From: Leucocoprinus leucothites
Taxonomy: Eukaryota; Basidiomycota; Agaricomycetes; Agaricales; Agaricaceae
DNA length: 64,000 nt
NCBI GenBank assembly: GCA_013368445.1
Contig: JAACJO010000004.1
Location: 1-64,000, forward strand
Direction: 5' to 3'
In this document: piece after piece, positions 49,831 to 60,467 of the stretch
How the letters are laid out: each line of letters opens with the position of its first letter
Position numbering within the stretch: the first letter of the stretch is position 1
The notes under the pieces: model-generated
The model's input: the letters and a program-made list of their open reading frames with translations, nothing else
Databases searched by the model: none
Told to the model about the DNA's origin: nothing
Translations under genes and position numbers: made by a program

Positions 49831-51879
49831 TCAAAACTTACAAATCTCCCTGTAAATCTCTGCCTTGAACCTTGCCAGGCTTCCCTCTGACCAAGGCTGG
49901 ATCTCGATCCCTCTCGATCCGAGCTCATGGTTGTAACTGATCGTCAAGATGGCCTTCCCTTCTCCATGGCCAATCACATATGATCGACACCTAGGTCGTC
50001 GTGCGAATGCAGCCAGGAAGAAGCTACAAGCATTGCGCGACCGATATGGTCGTATTAGGTTTAGTCCTCGAGCCTATAGAAGAGGAGAAAATGTTCAGCT
50101 TAATATCATCTCGCCATACGATATTAGCTGACCTTTTCGAGAAATTGGTCCATCCGTCGAACGTGCAGATATCCCAATGGTGCAAGGCAGAGTTTTCGGA
50201 AATCAAACTCCTTCAATCGGGTTTGACACCCCTCCAATTGAGCAAAATCAAGGAGAGATGCGAGTGCTCGTGAGAGTTGATAATAGGGTGACATGGGATG
50301 TAAGGTATCTTCGGATGGGCCGAGCCGAGGATACATTCCATCTAGAAATGACGTAATATTCGGTTTTCAGCTAATTAGCATGATCGAAATGTGTTACTCA
50401 CGAAAAGGGCCTTTCACCAGATATACCTCATTGAACTTGTCAAGTAGCTTGTTGCAAAGAGCCGTCGCAGTTTCCGACCAGATACAAAAGTCCTTTGATC
50501 GCGTGCGGTCCTCTAAGAAATCCATAAAGGATGCATGGCAAAACCGAGTGTTGGAGTCCTCGCCAGTAACCATGACCGCATGAAGTGACTGTAGTGAATG
50601 GTTGAATTGATCCTCGGACATATCAAGCAATTCAAGATACTCTTTTGTCACAGGTATGGGAACCGATCTAGGGGTCAGGGACATCTTTTCTTCAATTCCC
50701 TCGTGTTCTGCAACATGAGGTAGCAATCGATTGATCAGGATAATCTGAAGTGCGTTTATGAGACTTTTGGGTGGTATGCGGGTGAGGACAAATGTGTAGA
50801 GTACGTCAAGTGTTGCCAGAGGATGGTGCAAGCGATCGCCAAGGACCTCGTGGTTCCGCAGACTAAAGACCGCGCTAAGCTGATCCAGCGGATCCTTCGT
50901 ATTTTCGTCGTCAATGAAGCGCACAACCGTGTGTGCATAAGCAAAGAGCCCTGATGAGAGCTCGACGAGCTTCCATACGCTCATTTCAGAAGGCCATGGC
51001 TGTCTGACCCCATATCTGCTCCCGATGTCGGTCAGTTTGTCGGTCAAATAGAGGAGGATTTGGCAATCCAGGTCGCGAGAAATGGTGAGCTCAATCTCAA
51101 AGATATGAGGCTTAATATCGGGCTTGGAGAATGTCGCCACGATGTGGGGCTCGAGTCGACTGCATATGATCCACAAGAGAGGCGTAGTTTTCTCCCGGAC
51201 CGATCGAGTAATAATATCGATGATATTCTCCTGCGCTTGCATGCCGTCGCATTCGTCAAGGCCGTCGATGATGATAACACACTGTGTAAGGTCTTTAACC
51301 TCCTGCTGTAGAACCTCGATAGGAGCGACTAATAACTCCTGAAACTGGGATGGCATGGATTTCTCGACGAGAGTGGGATTTCGATGGACGAGCTTGTCTA
51401 GGAAATCCCCATACGGCTTGCATCTCATTGCAACTTGGTACGCGACGGAGGTAAAGAGTCTGGTCGAATCATCTCGACTATTCGATCGAGAAAAGAAGAA
51501 AGCTGCTCCCAGCTTCTTTCCTAGTCTTTCAGCGCAAGTTTGAGCAATAGCGGATTTTCCAACGCCAGCGGGGCCCTTCAACCATAGAACTTGGGAGGCG
51601 GGATAATTTTCAGTGGTGCTCCATTGGATTATTTGATTGATATGGTCTTCTCTGGTTCCAGGATGGCACAAGGGAGGTGGATATCGAGCGGACGAATCAT
51701 GAAAAGCGTCTGGGGTTGAGCGCGCGAGTAGTTGCCCAAGACCTGTGCATGACTAGAGTCAGCAACAGAACGGCGAGGACACGCTATTACGTACCTCGTC
51801 CTCCAACAATCGTTGTGATGTGAGTTGACTGGTCAACGAAGGTCGAGTTCGACATGAGGAAATCATGAGCACCGTTCAT
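49831..51879 (-). CDS. NACHT-domain NTPase, intact copy
   Basis: This is a NACHT-family P-loop NTPase of the kind abundant in mushrooms, where members act in fungal non-self recognition (NLR-like) or have unknown roles. Four exons (51879-51795, 51742-50402, 50341-50133, 50073-49831) encode 625 aa. The N-terminus has DAFHDSSARYPPPLCHPGTR, a signature of this subfamily. The P-loop is GPAGVGKSAIAQ at about 85-96, followed by AAFFFSRSN, and Walker B is CVIIIDGLDECD at about 183-194. Later come FCHASFMDFLEDRTRSKDF and a C-terminal region ending IYREICKF. No WD40, ankyrin or TPR repeats follow and no separate effector domain precedes, so it looks like a short form. It diverges from the amidase gene. 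Confidence 0.85.
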
Positions 51880-52660
51880 GATGGGACCGAAACAGAGACT
51901 GCTTCAGGTTGAGCAAGCGCCAGTTGCTGCTTAGATGGCTGGATACTCACGCTCACGCCCAGAGACTATCACGTCGAGCCTACTTATGGCTATATGGTTT
52001 ACGATACGATCAGCTTGTGTACCGCAGGGTATAGGAGACATAAATACGCACAGCCTCGGACAGTGTGGGGACGTTCTGGTTCCGCAGCATGTATCGGGTG
52101 GTGGCTCAAGCGTTCCAATGCACTTTGATGATTTCGGTATAGAAGGAATGCTAGATACCAGGGCACCAACTTGCGGTCCTGGCTAGGATATGTTAGTGAC
52201 TTCGAGAAGCGTGTGCTCGAGTGTTGCCAAGATCATATATTGATACATGTTTGGATCCTGATGCGATCAGCCCGAGAAGGCATCCCAATATGTATATATC
52301 GAGAATTCGAGTTCTTTCCACGATCAGGTTCCCGATGTTCCAGTGTCAACCCTGTAGTTATCAATAAGTGTGCAGAAAGCATTACACTACTCTCTTGCCA
52401 CTCGTCGTGGAAGTGATTGGATTATGAAGCAGGCATCGCGAAGTCATACATAATTTCCAAGTTTCATGTCTATGGGTCGGCCGGGTTCTCACCCTCGCTT
52501 TGAATCCGTTGAAATAGACTTCTCTGTCATATAAATACACCATTCACTCCGTGCCGGCTGGACGCGTGCTGAGCGGCAAGGCCACGGGACATGTTCAAGA
52601 GAACAGACTGACCAGCTAAAAGCGAGACGTTCCTCCCACTCTCTGCTTACCATCATCCCA
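51880..52660. other. Divergent intergenic region, NACHT / amidase
   Basis: A 781-bp gap between two divergent genes, so it carries both promoters. One TATA-like motif is listed separately. No gene is seen. Confidence 0.55.
52530..52537 (+). promoter_or_regulatory. TATA-like box upstream of the amidase
   Basis: TATAAATA lies about 124 bp upstream of the amidase ATG at 52661. Confidence 0.4.
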
Positions 52661-54994
52661 ATGGCAAGAGACGATTGGAAAGACCGTGTCGCCGCAAAAA
52701 GGCGTCAACAGCTCGAATCTATACCAAAGGATTGGATCCTCGCCGATATCCCGGATAAGAGCCAACTCGATATCTCTGACTACCCTAGGACATGTGGCCT
52801 ACTTACGAACCGGGAACTAGAGATCACCGAGTCTCACGTCGATGTCATCTTGTCTAATGTAGCCAAAGGAAACTGGTCGTCAGTAGAAGTGACAACCGCA
52901 TTTTCGAAGCGAGCAATTATTGCCCATCAATTGGTGAGTATGCCTGAGTGATATCCCGCCTGGTGACAAACATTTTTGCTCCCGAGCTTAGGTAAACTGC
53001 TTGACCGAGATTTTTATTGAGAGTGCTCTCGCTCGAGCTGCCACCCTCGATGACCACTTTAAACGGACTGGAAAGGTCGTCGGACCGCTGCATGGCAAGA
53101 TGATTCCCTATCTGTTAACGTCAATCATCATATTCAATGCGCTATACAGGTCTCCCGGTTTCGGTTAAAGATATGATAGGAATCAAGGGCGTAGATTCAA
53201 CGCTCGGTGAAGTCCTTCGTCATTGAACAATATATCTGATTCCACTCATCGAGATTGAGCAGGTTATGTTGCATGGATCGATAAGCCCGCGACGAAGAAT
53301 GCTGTTATTGCCGATATCCTTGAGAGTTTAGGTGCCGTTCTCTACGTTAAGACAAATGTTCCACAAACTCTTGGGGTATGATGATATTTCTTCTCTAGCA
53401 TTTGGATCTACTAAGTATTGGGTTTCGAACATCTGGTAGTGGGGCGAGACTCATAACAACATCTTTGGAAGGACCCTCAACCCCTTCAACCGCACTCTTA
53501 CAGCTGGCGGCTCATCTGGCGGTGAAGGAGCTCTTATTGGTGCGTACATCTCTGACTAGAATCGTTGCATGAAAACCCACCTCTTCTCTGTAGCATTGAA
53601 GGGAAGCCCACTTGGTACGTAAGCCCCTTCCTCGACGTTCATTTCTCATTTCTCATATATTGAAAAGGAGTTGGCACGGACATTGGCGGGTAAGTTCCAC
53701 CTTAGCCTTGGATTTTGAGACAAGACTAAAATTCTTCGAAGCTCAATTCGCATTCCAGCGGGTTTCAACGACTTATATGGCCTACGTACATCTTATAATC
53801 GACTCCCATTTGCTGGGTGTGTTCGCCCCAGCGGGGAAGGACAAAACTCGATTATCGGAGTACTTGGACCTATGGCAACGTCGATGGAAGGTGTGAAAAC
53901 GTTTATGAAGAGCTTACTGTCTAAGGAGCCTTGGGAATATGACGCGCTTGTGGTTCATAAACAATGGAATGAAGATGAATACCGACTCGCCGACCACAAC
54001 AATGGAAAAGAGCTTTGTTTTGCGATCATGTGGGATGATGGTACCACTGTGCCACACCCTCCCGTCACTCGAGGTTTGGAGATTACAAAGGCGGCTTTAC
54101 TTCAAGCTGGTCACCGAGGTACGTTCTCGTTGCATTGCCAATACACCTCAGGATTAACATAATAAGTAATAGTGATCGATTGGCAACCTATCCGTCACCC
54201 AGATATCTGCAAACTCGCTGTACGTACTCAGTAATCTTATGTTTCTCTCGCTTTTGCTAACGGAATATGCACTCAGTCGCAAATCCTAGGTGCCACTGGA
54301 AATACCGATGTGAAGGCTGTTCTCGCAGAATCTGGAGAACCTTTTATTACGACCATGGCAGTCGACGCTGAGAACGTCGATCAAGAAAATTCTGCGCAAA
54401 TCTCGTCTCATGGGCCACCTGGAGGGTTATCTGCCAGTGAATATTGGCAACTTAATGTTCAACAGAGTGATTTGAGGCAACTGTACCTCGATCGTTGGCG
54501 CGAGACGGCAGCCGTCACAGGTACCGGAAGACCTGTAGATGCCATCATTTGTCCAGTGGCTCCATTTGTGGCTCCGCCCCATGGAAAGAATACGTGAGTA
54601 CTCGATTTGTATATTCATAACCAGAGTGTCGAGTTATGTGCTGAACAAATATTGCCTCTAGAAATTACGATTATACATTTGTTTGGAACGTTCTCGATTA
54701 TCCGTCATGTGTTGTCCCTGTAGGCTCCACGGTCGACCCTTTGTTGGATGCCAAGAAATCTCGCGAGTCCTTCTATAGTGAGGCTGATCGCCGAAACTGG
54801 GAAGCCTGTGAGTTTTCCGGTCGCATATAACAGTAGAATCAGAAGATCTTACCTAACGCTACGACCTAGATGAACCTTCATCTTTCGAAAACGCACCTAT
54901 CGGAATTCAAGTCGTCTGTCGTACTCTCGAGGATGAAGCAGTCGTTGGGCTGTCCGAATTTGTTGACAACGCTATCAAAGCGTACAAAGCTTAG
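52661..54994 (+). CDS. Amidase (amidase-signature family)
   Basis: This is an amidase-signature hydrolase related to fungal acetamidases (amide to acid plus ammonia). Twelve exons (52661-52933, 52992-53094, 53150-53206, 53263-53375, 53440-53539, 53594-53614, 53668-53689, 53742-54118, 54173-54219, 54277-54593, 54662-54807, 54870-54994) encode 566 aa. The catalytic Ser-cisSer-Lys triad is visible: Lys in LPVSVKDMIG, cis-Ser in GGSSGGEGAL and nucleophile Ser in GTDIGGSIRIPAG. Exons 6 and 7 are only 21 and 22 nt and encode the catalytic region. Intron 2 uses a GC donor (GCAAGA). The start MARDDWKDRVAAKRRQQLE is typical of the family. A 3' fragment of a paralogue lies at 59407-59731. Substrate unknown. 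Confidence 0.93.
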
Positions 54995-55064
54995 GCCAGG
55001 GCGTAGTAGGGAATCGTGTATTTTTGCCAAAATGATATCCGTATTGTTCATGAAGACCTCTGAG

Positions 55065-55790
55065 CTATAATTCCTGAACACAATGTTGGGGCAGCGACAT
55101 TGAACGTGAAATGTTCCTTGCACTGCGGACTGCTTGGGAAATCTGTATGAAGTGTATCTGAGTGTCATTAACTTTCTCTGGAAAGGCGGCGGGAGGCGGA
55201 AGAATCGACCAGTAACCCGTAACTCGGAACGAGAATGACGTATATTTTTGGTAGTTTGTTGTTGTAAGAATCTTTTGTTCGCCTTCGCCTTCGTCATCAT
55301 AATCTGACTCAGGTCCAGTTTCGTTTTCATCCGTGGCACTGCTGTCAAAGCTGAAGCCCTCTTTAAATTCTGTCCAACCCTCGTCCTCATCATCCCCGCT
55401 TGCTTCGCTCGCAGCATCCTGCATAGCCTGAAGCATCCTGGTTTCTACATCATCAACAGCCTGGTCTTCTATCACATTGGCGTCATTTTGTATGATGTTT
55501 TCCTTCTCGTTCTTCGCAGCGCGTTCCTTCAGTTTCTGATCTTTTTGTCGGTTCTTCAGCTTTGTCTTTTCTCGAACGAGTGCTTCGGCCTTGCAAATCT
55601 CAGGATTCCGTTTTTGAGTATTTTTCTGGGATGGTGAGAGTGATGGACCTTCAGGGGCGTCAGAGTGGAGTCGGAGCTGGACGATGAAGGTGTGTGTTGT
55701 GGAGGCATATTTTGAGAGGCGTTTGATTGGGTTACAGTGATGTGATGATCATATGCCATCTCAAGTTCGTCAAGCCAAGCCTGGTGGTCG
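55065..55790 (-). CDS. Unrecognised acidic ORF, partial model
   Basis: A minus-strand frame open from about 55726 to a stop at 55065 contains a basic helical stretch (EALVREKTKLKNRQKDQKLK) followed by an acidic one (EASGDDEDEGWTEFKEGF, ESDYDDEGEGEQ), as in nucleolar or chromatin proteins. Just upstream another frame reads AWLDELEMAYDHHIT. The two could be joined only by a 23-nt intron, which is too short for comfort. No start exon was found. It may be a real gene with exons I cannot place, or a remnant wedged between the amidase and NACHT gene 2. Confidence 0.35.
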
Positions 55791-55999
55791 GTGGTTTACT
55801 TTTATCGAACTCAGTTTCTATGAGCTGAAAAAAGACTTCCAGCAGGAGTGCAAAATTATTTGGCCCATTACCCAAGTCCAAACCCCTCACGAGCTGTGTG
55901 AAGGGACTACCCATCGGACTGCCCATCGGTCAATGAATCGACTACCACCACGCGTGTTAATGTCATGTTCTCTGTGAGAATAATGATGTTAGGCATCTT

Positions 56000-58316
56000 T
56001 TGGCAGCAAACGAATTTGTTCCCTCTTGTGTCTTCCTCCTCCCATCCTTTTCTGCACCCGCCAGCCCGTACTCTCCTCCGCACACGGTGCCCGCCGGGCG
56101 GTCTCGCAGTCTTATCGCTAGACACTCCCCCTACACTGATCAAACTACGGGTTCCATCCAGGCCGAGGATCCTGCTGTTTGGCCTCCACCCGTTCGACTT
56201 TCTACTCCTCTGCCTCAGGAGCTGCCTATTTCTTCGCCTCCTTCCATAATCCCTACTGCACTCCCTTGTCCAGAGCCTCTGGATCCCACAACTGCTACTT
56301 TGTCTCTAGCCTTCCTGCCACCTCCGCCTTCCTCTTTGACGCTGCCTCTTCATCTCCGAGGGCACAGAGTATTTGATAAGGCACATGATTTTGCCGTTTA
56401 TAATCCTCAATTTAATGAATCCTCGCCTGCGTGCTTTGGTGAGCTTCACAGTGTCTTCAGCTGAGCTATTGGTCTCACATAGTCGGTAGGCATCACAGAA
56501 CTCCTCAAGCACTCAATGCCAGATGCATTCTACAACTCAAGCGCTCGCTATCCCCCACCCAAATGCCATCTTGGCACTCGAAACGAGTACATTACCCTCA
56601 TCACCAGCTGGGCACAGGGGCAGTCGGATCACCCGGAACCCGTTCTCTGGATGCGTGGTTCCTTTGGTATCGGTAAGTCAGCCGTCGCGCAAAGCTGTGC
56701 TGAGGCCCTGGCGCCTTAAGCAAGCTCGCTGCCACCCTCTTCCTTTCTCGCTCCAATGTAGATCGTAACGACCCTCGACGCGTATTTACCTCCATCGCAT
56801 ATCAAGTTGCTGCCAAATGCCCTTCATTCCGAGAAATCGTCAACAGACGCATGGTTGATGATCCTGCTCTCGCAATGACGTCACTGTCAACACAGTTCGA
56901 GGACTTGCTTGTTCGGCCTCTTGGTAGTGTTAACATTCCTCAGAGCGGCTTGGATGGACGCGTGGTTATTATCGATGGGCTGGATGAGTGCCGTGGAACG
57001 GCGGAACAGTGCGAGATTATGAGAATCATCGCAGCCTCCGTTCACAAACGTACGACCCCCTTCCGCTGGTTCATCACCAACCGACTCGAAGACCCCATCA
57101 TCCGAACCATGAACTCCGTTCTTGTATCTCCTGTTTTATCTTGCATTGAACTTCCCGTGTCCTGCGCAGTCAATCACGAGATCTTACTCTATCTAACCGA
57201 CGAGTTCAAAAAGATTCGTGAGGATCATGGCCTCCCTGAGTCATGGCCATCTGAGGCTGCACTTGCCCTCCTTGTCGGACGTGGTGCTGGGCTTTGGATC
57301 TATGTGGCGACCATGATTCGTTTCATAAAGGACGAAAATTCGCTTGGCGCCAAAGACCAGCTGCGCATTGTGCTCGAGTTTGCAGAGCAGGTCTCTGCTA
57401 AGGTTGGGGCGGACAACCCGTTTGCGGAGATGGACTTTTTCTATACCCTTATCATGCAACGAGTCCCACCGAAGGTCAGGATAACAGTCCAAAAAATACT
57501 CCTGCTTAATTCTGCATCACGGTTGAGTATGCAGTATATTGCTGAAGCTCTTTCGCTTTCCATCGAGCAGCTCCGTCGTGCCTGCGCGTCCATCCAGTCG
57601 GTCATGAAGGTAGAAGACTCTATAGAATTCTACCACACGTCGTTCCTTGATTTCATGAGAGACCCCCAGCGGTCCAAGGAGCTGTGTATTCTGGGTGACT
57701 TCTTGGTTGGGTGGAGGCAGGAGCTTCTTCGATGGCTACATGAAGTCTGTTCTCGCAGCACAGGTGTGACTGTGTTCCCTGATCCTATCCAGTGTTTCTT
57801 GTTCTGACATCCCATATCACTCGCAGATTTTTCGCGCATTATTTTCCCCTCAACTACTGTTATCCCGGAAGGCATATCTTATGGTGATCACTATCGCCAT
57901 GCTTTGGAGGGCTTTTGGGCGCTTTGTAGTGTACCTGAGCATCTGCTTGATTTCGAGACTGCTGCGTCTCTTGCAGAAATACCCTTTGGGAAAATGTTCG
58001 AGTTGGTGGATGACGAGTCGGTATGGCTGATCGTCGCTAATCGGGTGAGAGATAACGTAAATTTCCAAGACCATTTATTTCCTAGGATTCTCGCTTATTA
58101 TGTGACTGATGCTTGCAGCTCCCAGTCGAATTTTGTGAGAAGATCATTCGAAAGGGCGGGTGTCCGATCCCCTGGTGCACAAATGACCAGGATGTCTGGA
58201 TTCTGGGTCATGGAGAGAATGAATCGGTCCCCCAGCAGACAGACAGTGGGTTTTGTTTGGAGAGCCCTCAAGATGTAAATAATTGCATACCCTGTTACCT
58301 TCTGTCGATGGTCTGA
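56000..58316 (+). pseudogene. NACHT-domain NTPase, frameshifted copy
   Basis: This is a paralogue of the NACHT gene at 49831-51879. Exons are about 56000-56448, 56505-57771, 57826-58043 (approximate edges) and a last one ending with TGA at 58316. The first segment is Pro-rich and ends AHDFAVYNPQFNESSPACFG; its start codon was not found. Then come DAFYNSSARYPPPKCHLGTR, the P-loop GSFGIGKSAVAQ, and Walker B VVIIDGLDECRG. After AEALAP a TAA at 56717-56719 interrupts the frame; the protein resumes one frame over as SKLAATLFLSRSN. The C-terminus (CTNDQDVWILGHGENESV) is conserved. The single-base shift just after the P-loop suggests a pseudogene unless it is a sequence error. Confidence 0.72.
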
Positions 58317-58409
58317 TTACCTTTTCTCAGCCGTCTGATACTCAATGTTTCTGTGGAGCTCGACTGGAGAGAGATCGGCTGTAGAAAGATCGTGATAGGG
58401 CATTGACCG

Positions 58410-58471
58410 CAGATATCTGGATTAATCCTCCACCATGAATTCTCGTTCACTTGGATTTTTTAAATCCAGAT
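58410..58471 (+). repeat. Left terminal inverted repeat
   Basis: This pairs with 59273-59334 on the opposite strand. It also contains a small internal palindrome, GGATTTTTTAAATCC. Confidence 0.75.
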
Positions 58472-58644
58472 AATAAATCACATGACACACTTAACTTTTT
58501 GGGCAGCAGTCACCATATTTGCCCACGTCCATGCAAACCGACGGATAAGCGCCCTAAGAAAGGGCATGAACGGGAATCGAACTTACAGCCTCGCGGCTCA
58601 TGGAGCTCGAAATTCCACGTGACTATGAATTGATCAATCACAAT

Positions 58645-58725
58645 TTAAAAAAACCTAACGAGGGTCGAACCCGCACCTCCAAGCTGAGTTACTTACCACT
58701 GCAGCAAGTCGTCTTGTATATCTTG
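58645..58725 (-). other. tRNA-like (Pol III promoter-like) segment
   Basis: On the minus strand an A-box-like TTGCTGCAGTGGT is followed about 35 nt later by a good B box, GGGTTCGACCC, and then by a run of seven T, a Pol III terminator. The anticodon arm does not fold, so it is not a working tRNA. It fits the tRNA-derived head of a SINE. Confidence 0.45.
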
Positions 58726-59027
58726 AGCTACTTTAACAATATATGGATATCACTAGGTGTATAATTCATCCTCATCCTCGGGTGCCTTATATATGTGCAT
58801 AAAAGCGGGGAAATGTTTATGTAGTATATATATTGTGAGTGGTGGGTACACTATTGGTGTCAAAATGGGAGGAATGGCTACTATTCACCAAGGAGTTACC
58901 TCGGAAGTGTGGACTTAGTCAAATTTTCCCCATTTGTTTGGCTTTGCTTGCATTGTTTATATTTAGTCTTCATGGCCAAAATGGGTATACATACTATTAC
59001 CTCGTATAATTCTAGTAAGGGTGTTTG

Positions 59028-59100
59028 GTGTAGTGGTCTGTTTAGTCAACGAGTGTTGGCGTTCATTTTCTAGGAACCTCTGTTCGATCCTTGCCTGTAA
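59028..59100 (+). other. Second tRNA-like segment
   Basis: A good A box (TGGTGTAGTGG) and a B box (GTTCGATCC) lie about 50 nt apart on the plus strand, as in a tRNA with a long variable arm. Stems are poorly matched, so it is a degenerate tRNA or SINE head. A third B-box-like match lies on the minus strand near 58571-58582. Confidence 0.4.
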
Positions 59101-59272
59101 CGTATTTTAATCAGATCAGTTTCAATTGCATTATCTACAATTATATTAACTCCTGATTAGTCCATTTTAAGCCCATTAGACTTATTGCATTGAATATCTA
59201 TTGATACAAACTAATGTCATTCACTTTGGTATTAATATTCATTTGGATTAATCCGGCTGAAATCCGACTAGA

Positions 59273-59334
59273 ATCTGGATCAAAAAAATCCGAACGAACG
59301 AGAGTTCATGGTGGGGGATTAATCAGGATATCTG
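59273..59334 (-). repeat. Right terminal inverted repeat
   Basis: This is the inverted partner of 58410-58471; see the element entry. Confidence 0.75.
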
Positions 59335-59406
59335 AGGTTCCCGGATAGGGGGTAGAAGAATGGCATTAAGGATAAAATGGCTCACATTTATTGACATTTC
59401 TTCCAG

Positions 59407-59731
59407 GAGTTCTGAGTATACAATCGTCTGGAACATCTTCGACTATCCTGCTTGTGTTATCCCTGTTGACCCTGTTGATCCGGTGTTGGATCTCAAGTTC
59501 TCTCGTGATCTGTTCTACAGTGGTGCTGATAAGAGAATTTGGGAGTCAGGTGAGGATAACAATACTTCACTGCAATTGACGGATCCCCTCACCCTTGCAC
59601 AGACGAACTGGAAATTTACGCGAATGCGCCGATTGTAATCCAAGCTGTCAATCGGACCCAAGAAGAAGAAACTTTTGTTAGGCATGGCAGAAATCGTGGA
59701 CAATGCACTAAAGGCATATCAAATATCGTGA
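59407..59731 (+). pseudogene. Amidase 3' remnant (exons 11 and 12)
   Basis: TIVWNIFDYPACVIPVDPVD and LFYSGADKRIWES match the amidase at 52661-54994 (TFVWNVLDYPSCVVPVGSTV, SFYSEADRRNWEA). The exon 11 acceptor (TTCCAG at 59406), the intron to 59602 and exon 12 are in the same places. Exon 12 reads APIVIQAVNRTQEEE and then shifts one base in the AAGAAGAAG run near 59662-59672 before GMAEIVDNALKAYQIS and TGA at 59731. Exons 1 to 10 are absent. So this is a truncated, frameshifted paralogue next to a transposable element. Confidence 0.85.
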
Positions 59732-60467
59732 GAGATATCCAGTCTTTGAACAGCGGCCAATTATGTATGAATGGAAATTATCATTGGTTAAGCTTTGTTT
59801 TAGTTGATTCCTGATACCTCGAGACTCGATTGTGAGTTTCCCATACATAATCAAGTCGTAGTATTAATCCTAGAGGCGTTTTGAATGTTGACCTTGTATA
59901 TCTGCATTTTCCATCTCTTGAGGTGCCTCTTTGAATAGGCCATGGTGAGATCATTGAAATATTGAACCCGGGCATAAAGAGAACTCGAACTTCGAGCTAG
60001 TCTGCTTTTCTTCATACCCGATTGTATGACTTCAAACACATGGAGCGTAGCCCTGATCCTGCGGGCCATCCGTTCGTTCGGAGGTTGCCTTACTCATTCC
60101 GAATTACCAATATTATTGATGATTATCTCCTAGTAAAGTCACTGTTACATAGCATCGCATAACTGATACAGGATACGTAAAGTGAACAGACCAAGATTCT
60201 CAACATCCTCATCCTAGCCACAATGAATCACATTCTCCAAGTTCATATAGTTCATGGGGGTATTTTGGTTTTGTACGTTACGTACGGGGCAGAATAATAG
60301 TTGAATCATTAATCCTGGAGATGCGTGAGTTCATCGGCAAGGACATCATGAGCCACAATCAGGGCTTTGGAAATTTGTAAAGTGCTTTCAACACTCGCGC
60401 CTGGCAGTCTGAGTTTTACCTCACCTCCGAAACACTTAGCATCGCCTCCGCTCCTGGTCCGGTATTC
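59732..60467. other. Intergenic, no gene seen
   Basis: A 736-bp gap with short frames only. Confidence 0.6.

Larger units (their letters stand above)
58410..59334. mobile_element. 925-bp TIR element (non-autonomous, MITE-like) with tRNA-like segments
   Basis: The left end (58410-58471) starts CAGATATCTGGATTAATCC and the right end, read on the minus strand from 59334, starts CAGATATCCTGATTAATCC. The two arms stay similar for about 62 bp, including CACCATGAA and TCTCGTTC, at roughly 85-90% identity by eye. No transposase frame lies between them, so the element would move in trans. Target-site duplications are not obvious. It sits between NACHT gene 2 and the amidase remnant, in what was probably intron 10 or upstream sequence of that amidase. 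Confidence 0.72.

Noticed and set aside
14329..54994. Auxin pathway cluster (PIN-like carriers plus an amidase that might make indole acetic acid)
   Set aside because: The genes are about 30 kb apart with unrelated genes between, and neither substrate can be read from the sequence.
58561..58630. Possible intact tRNA gene on the minus strand (B-box match)
   Set aside because: The T stem and anticodon arm do not pair and there is no A box, so it is not a functional tRNA.
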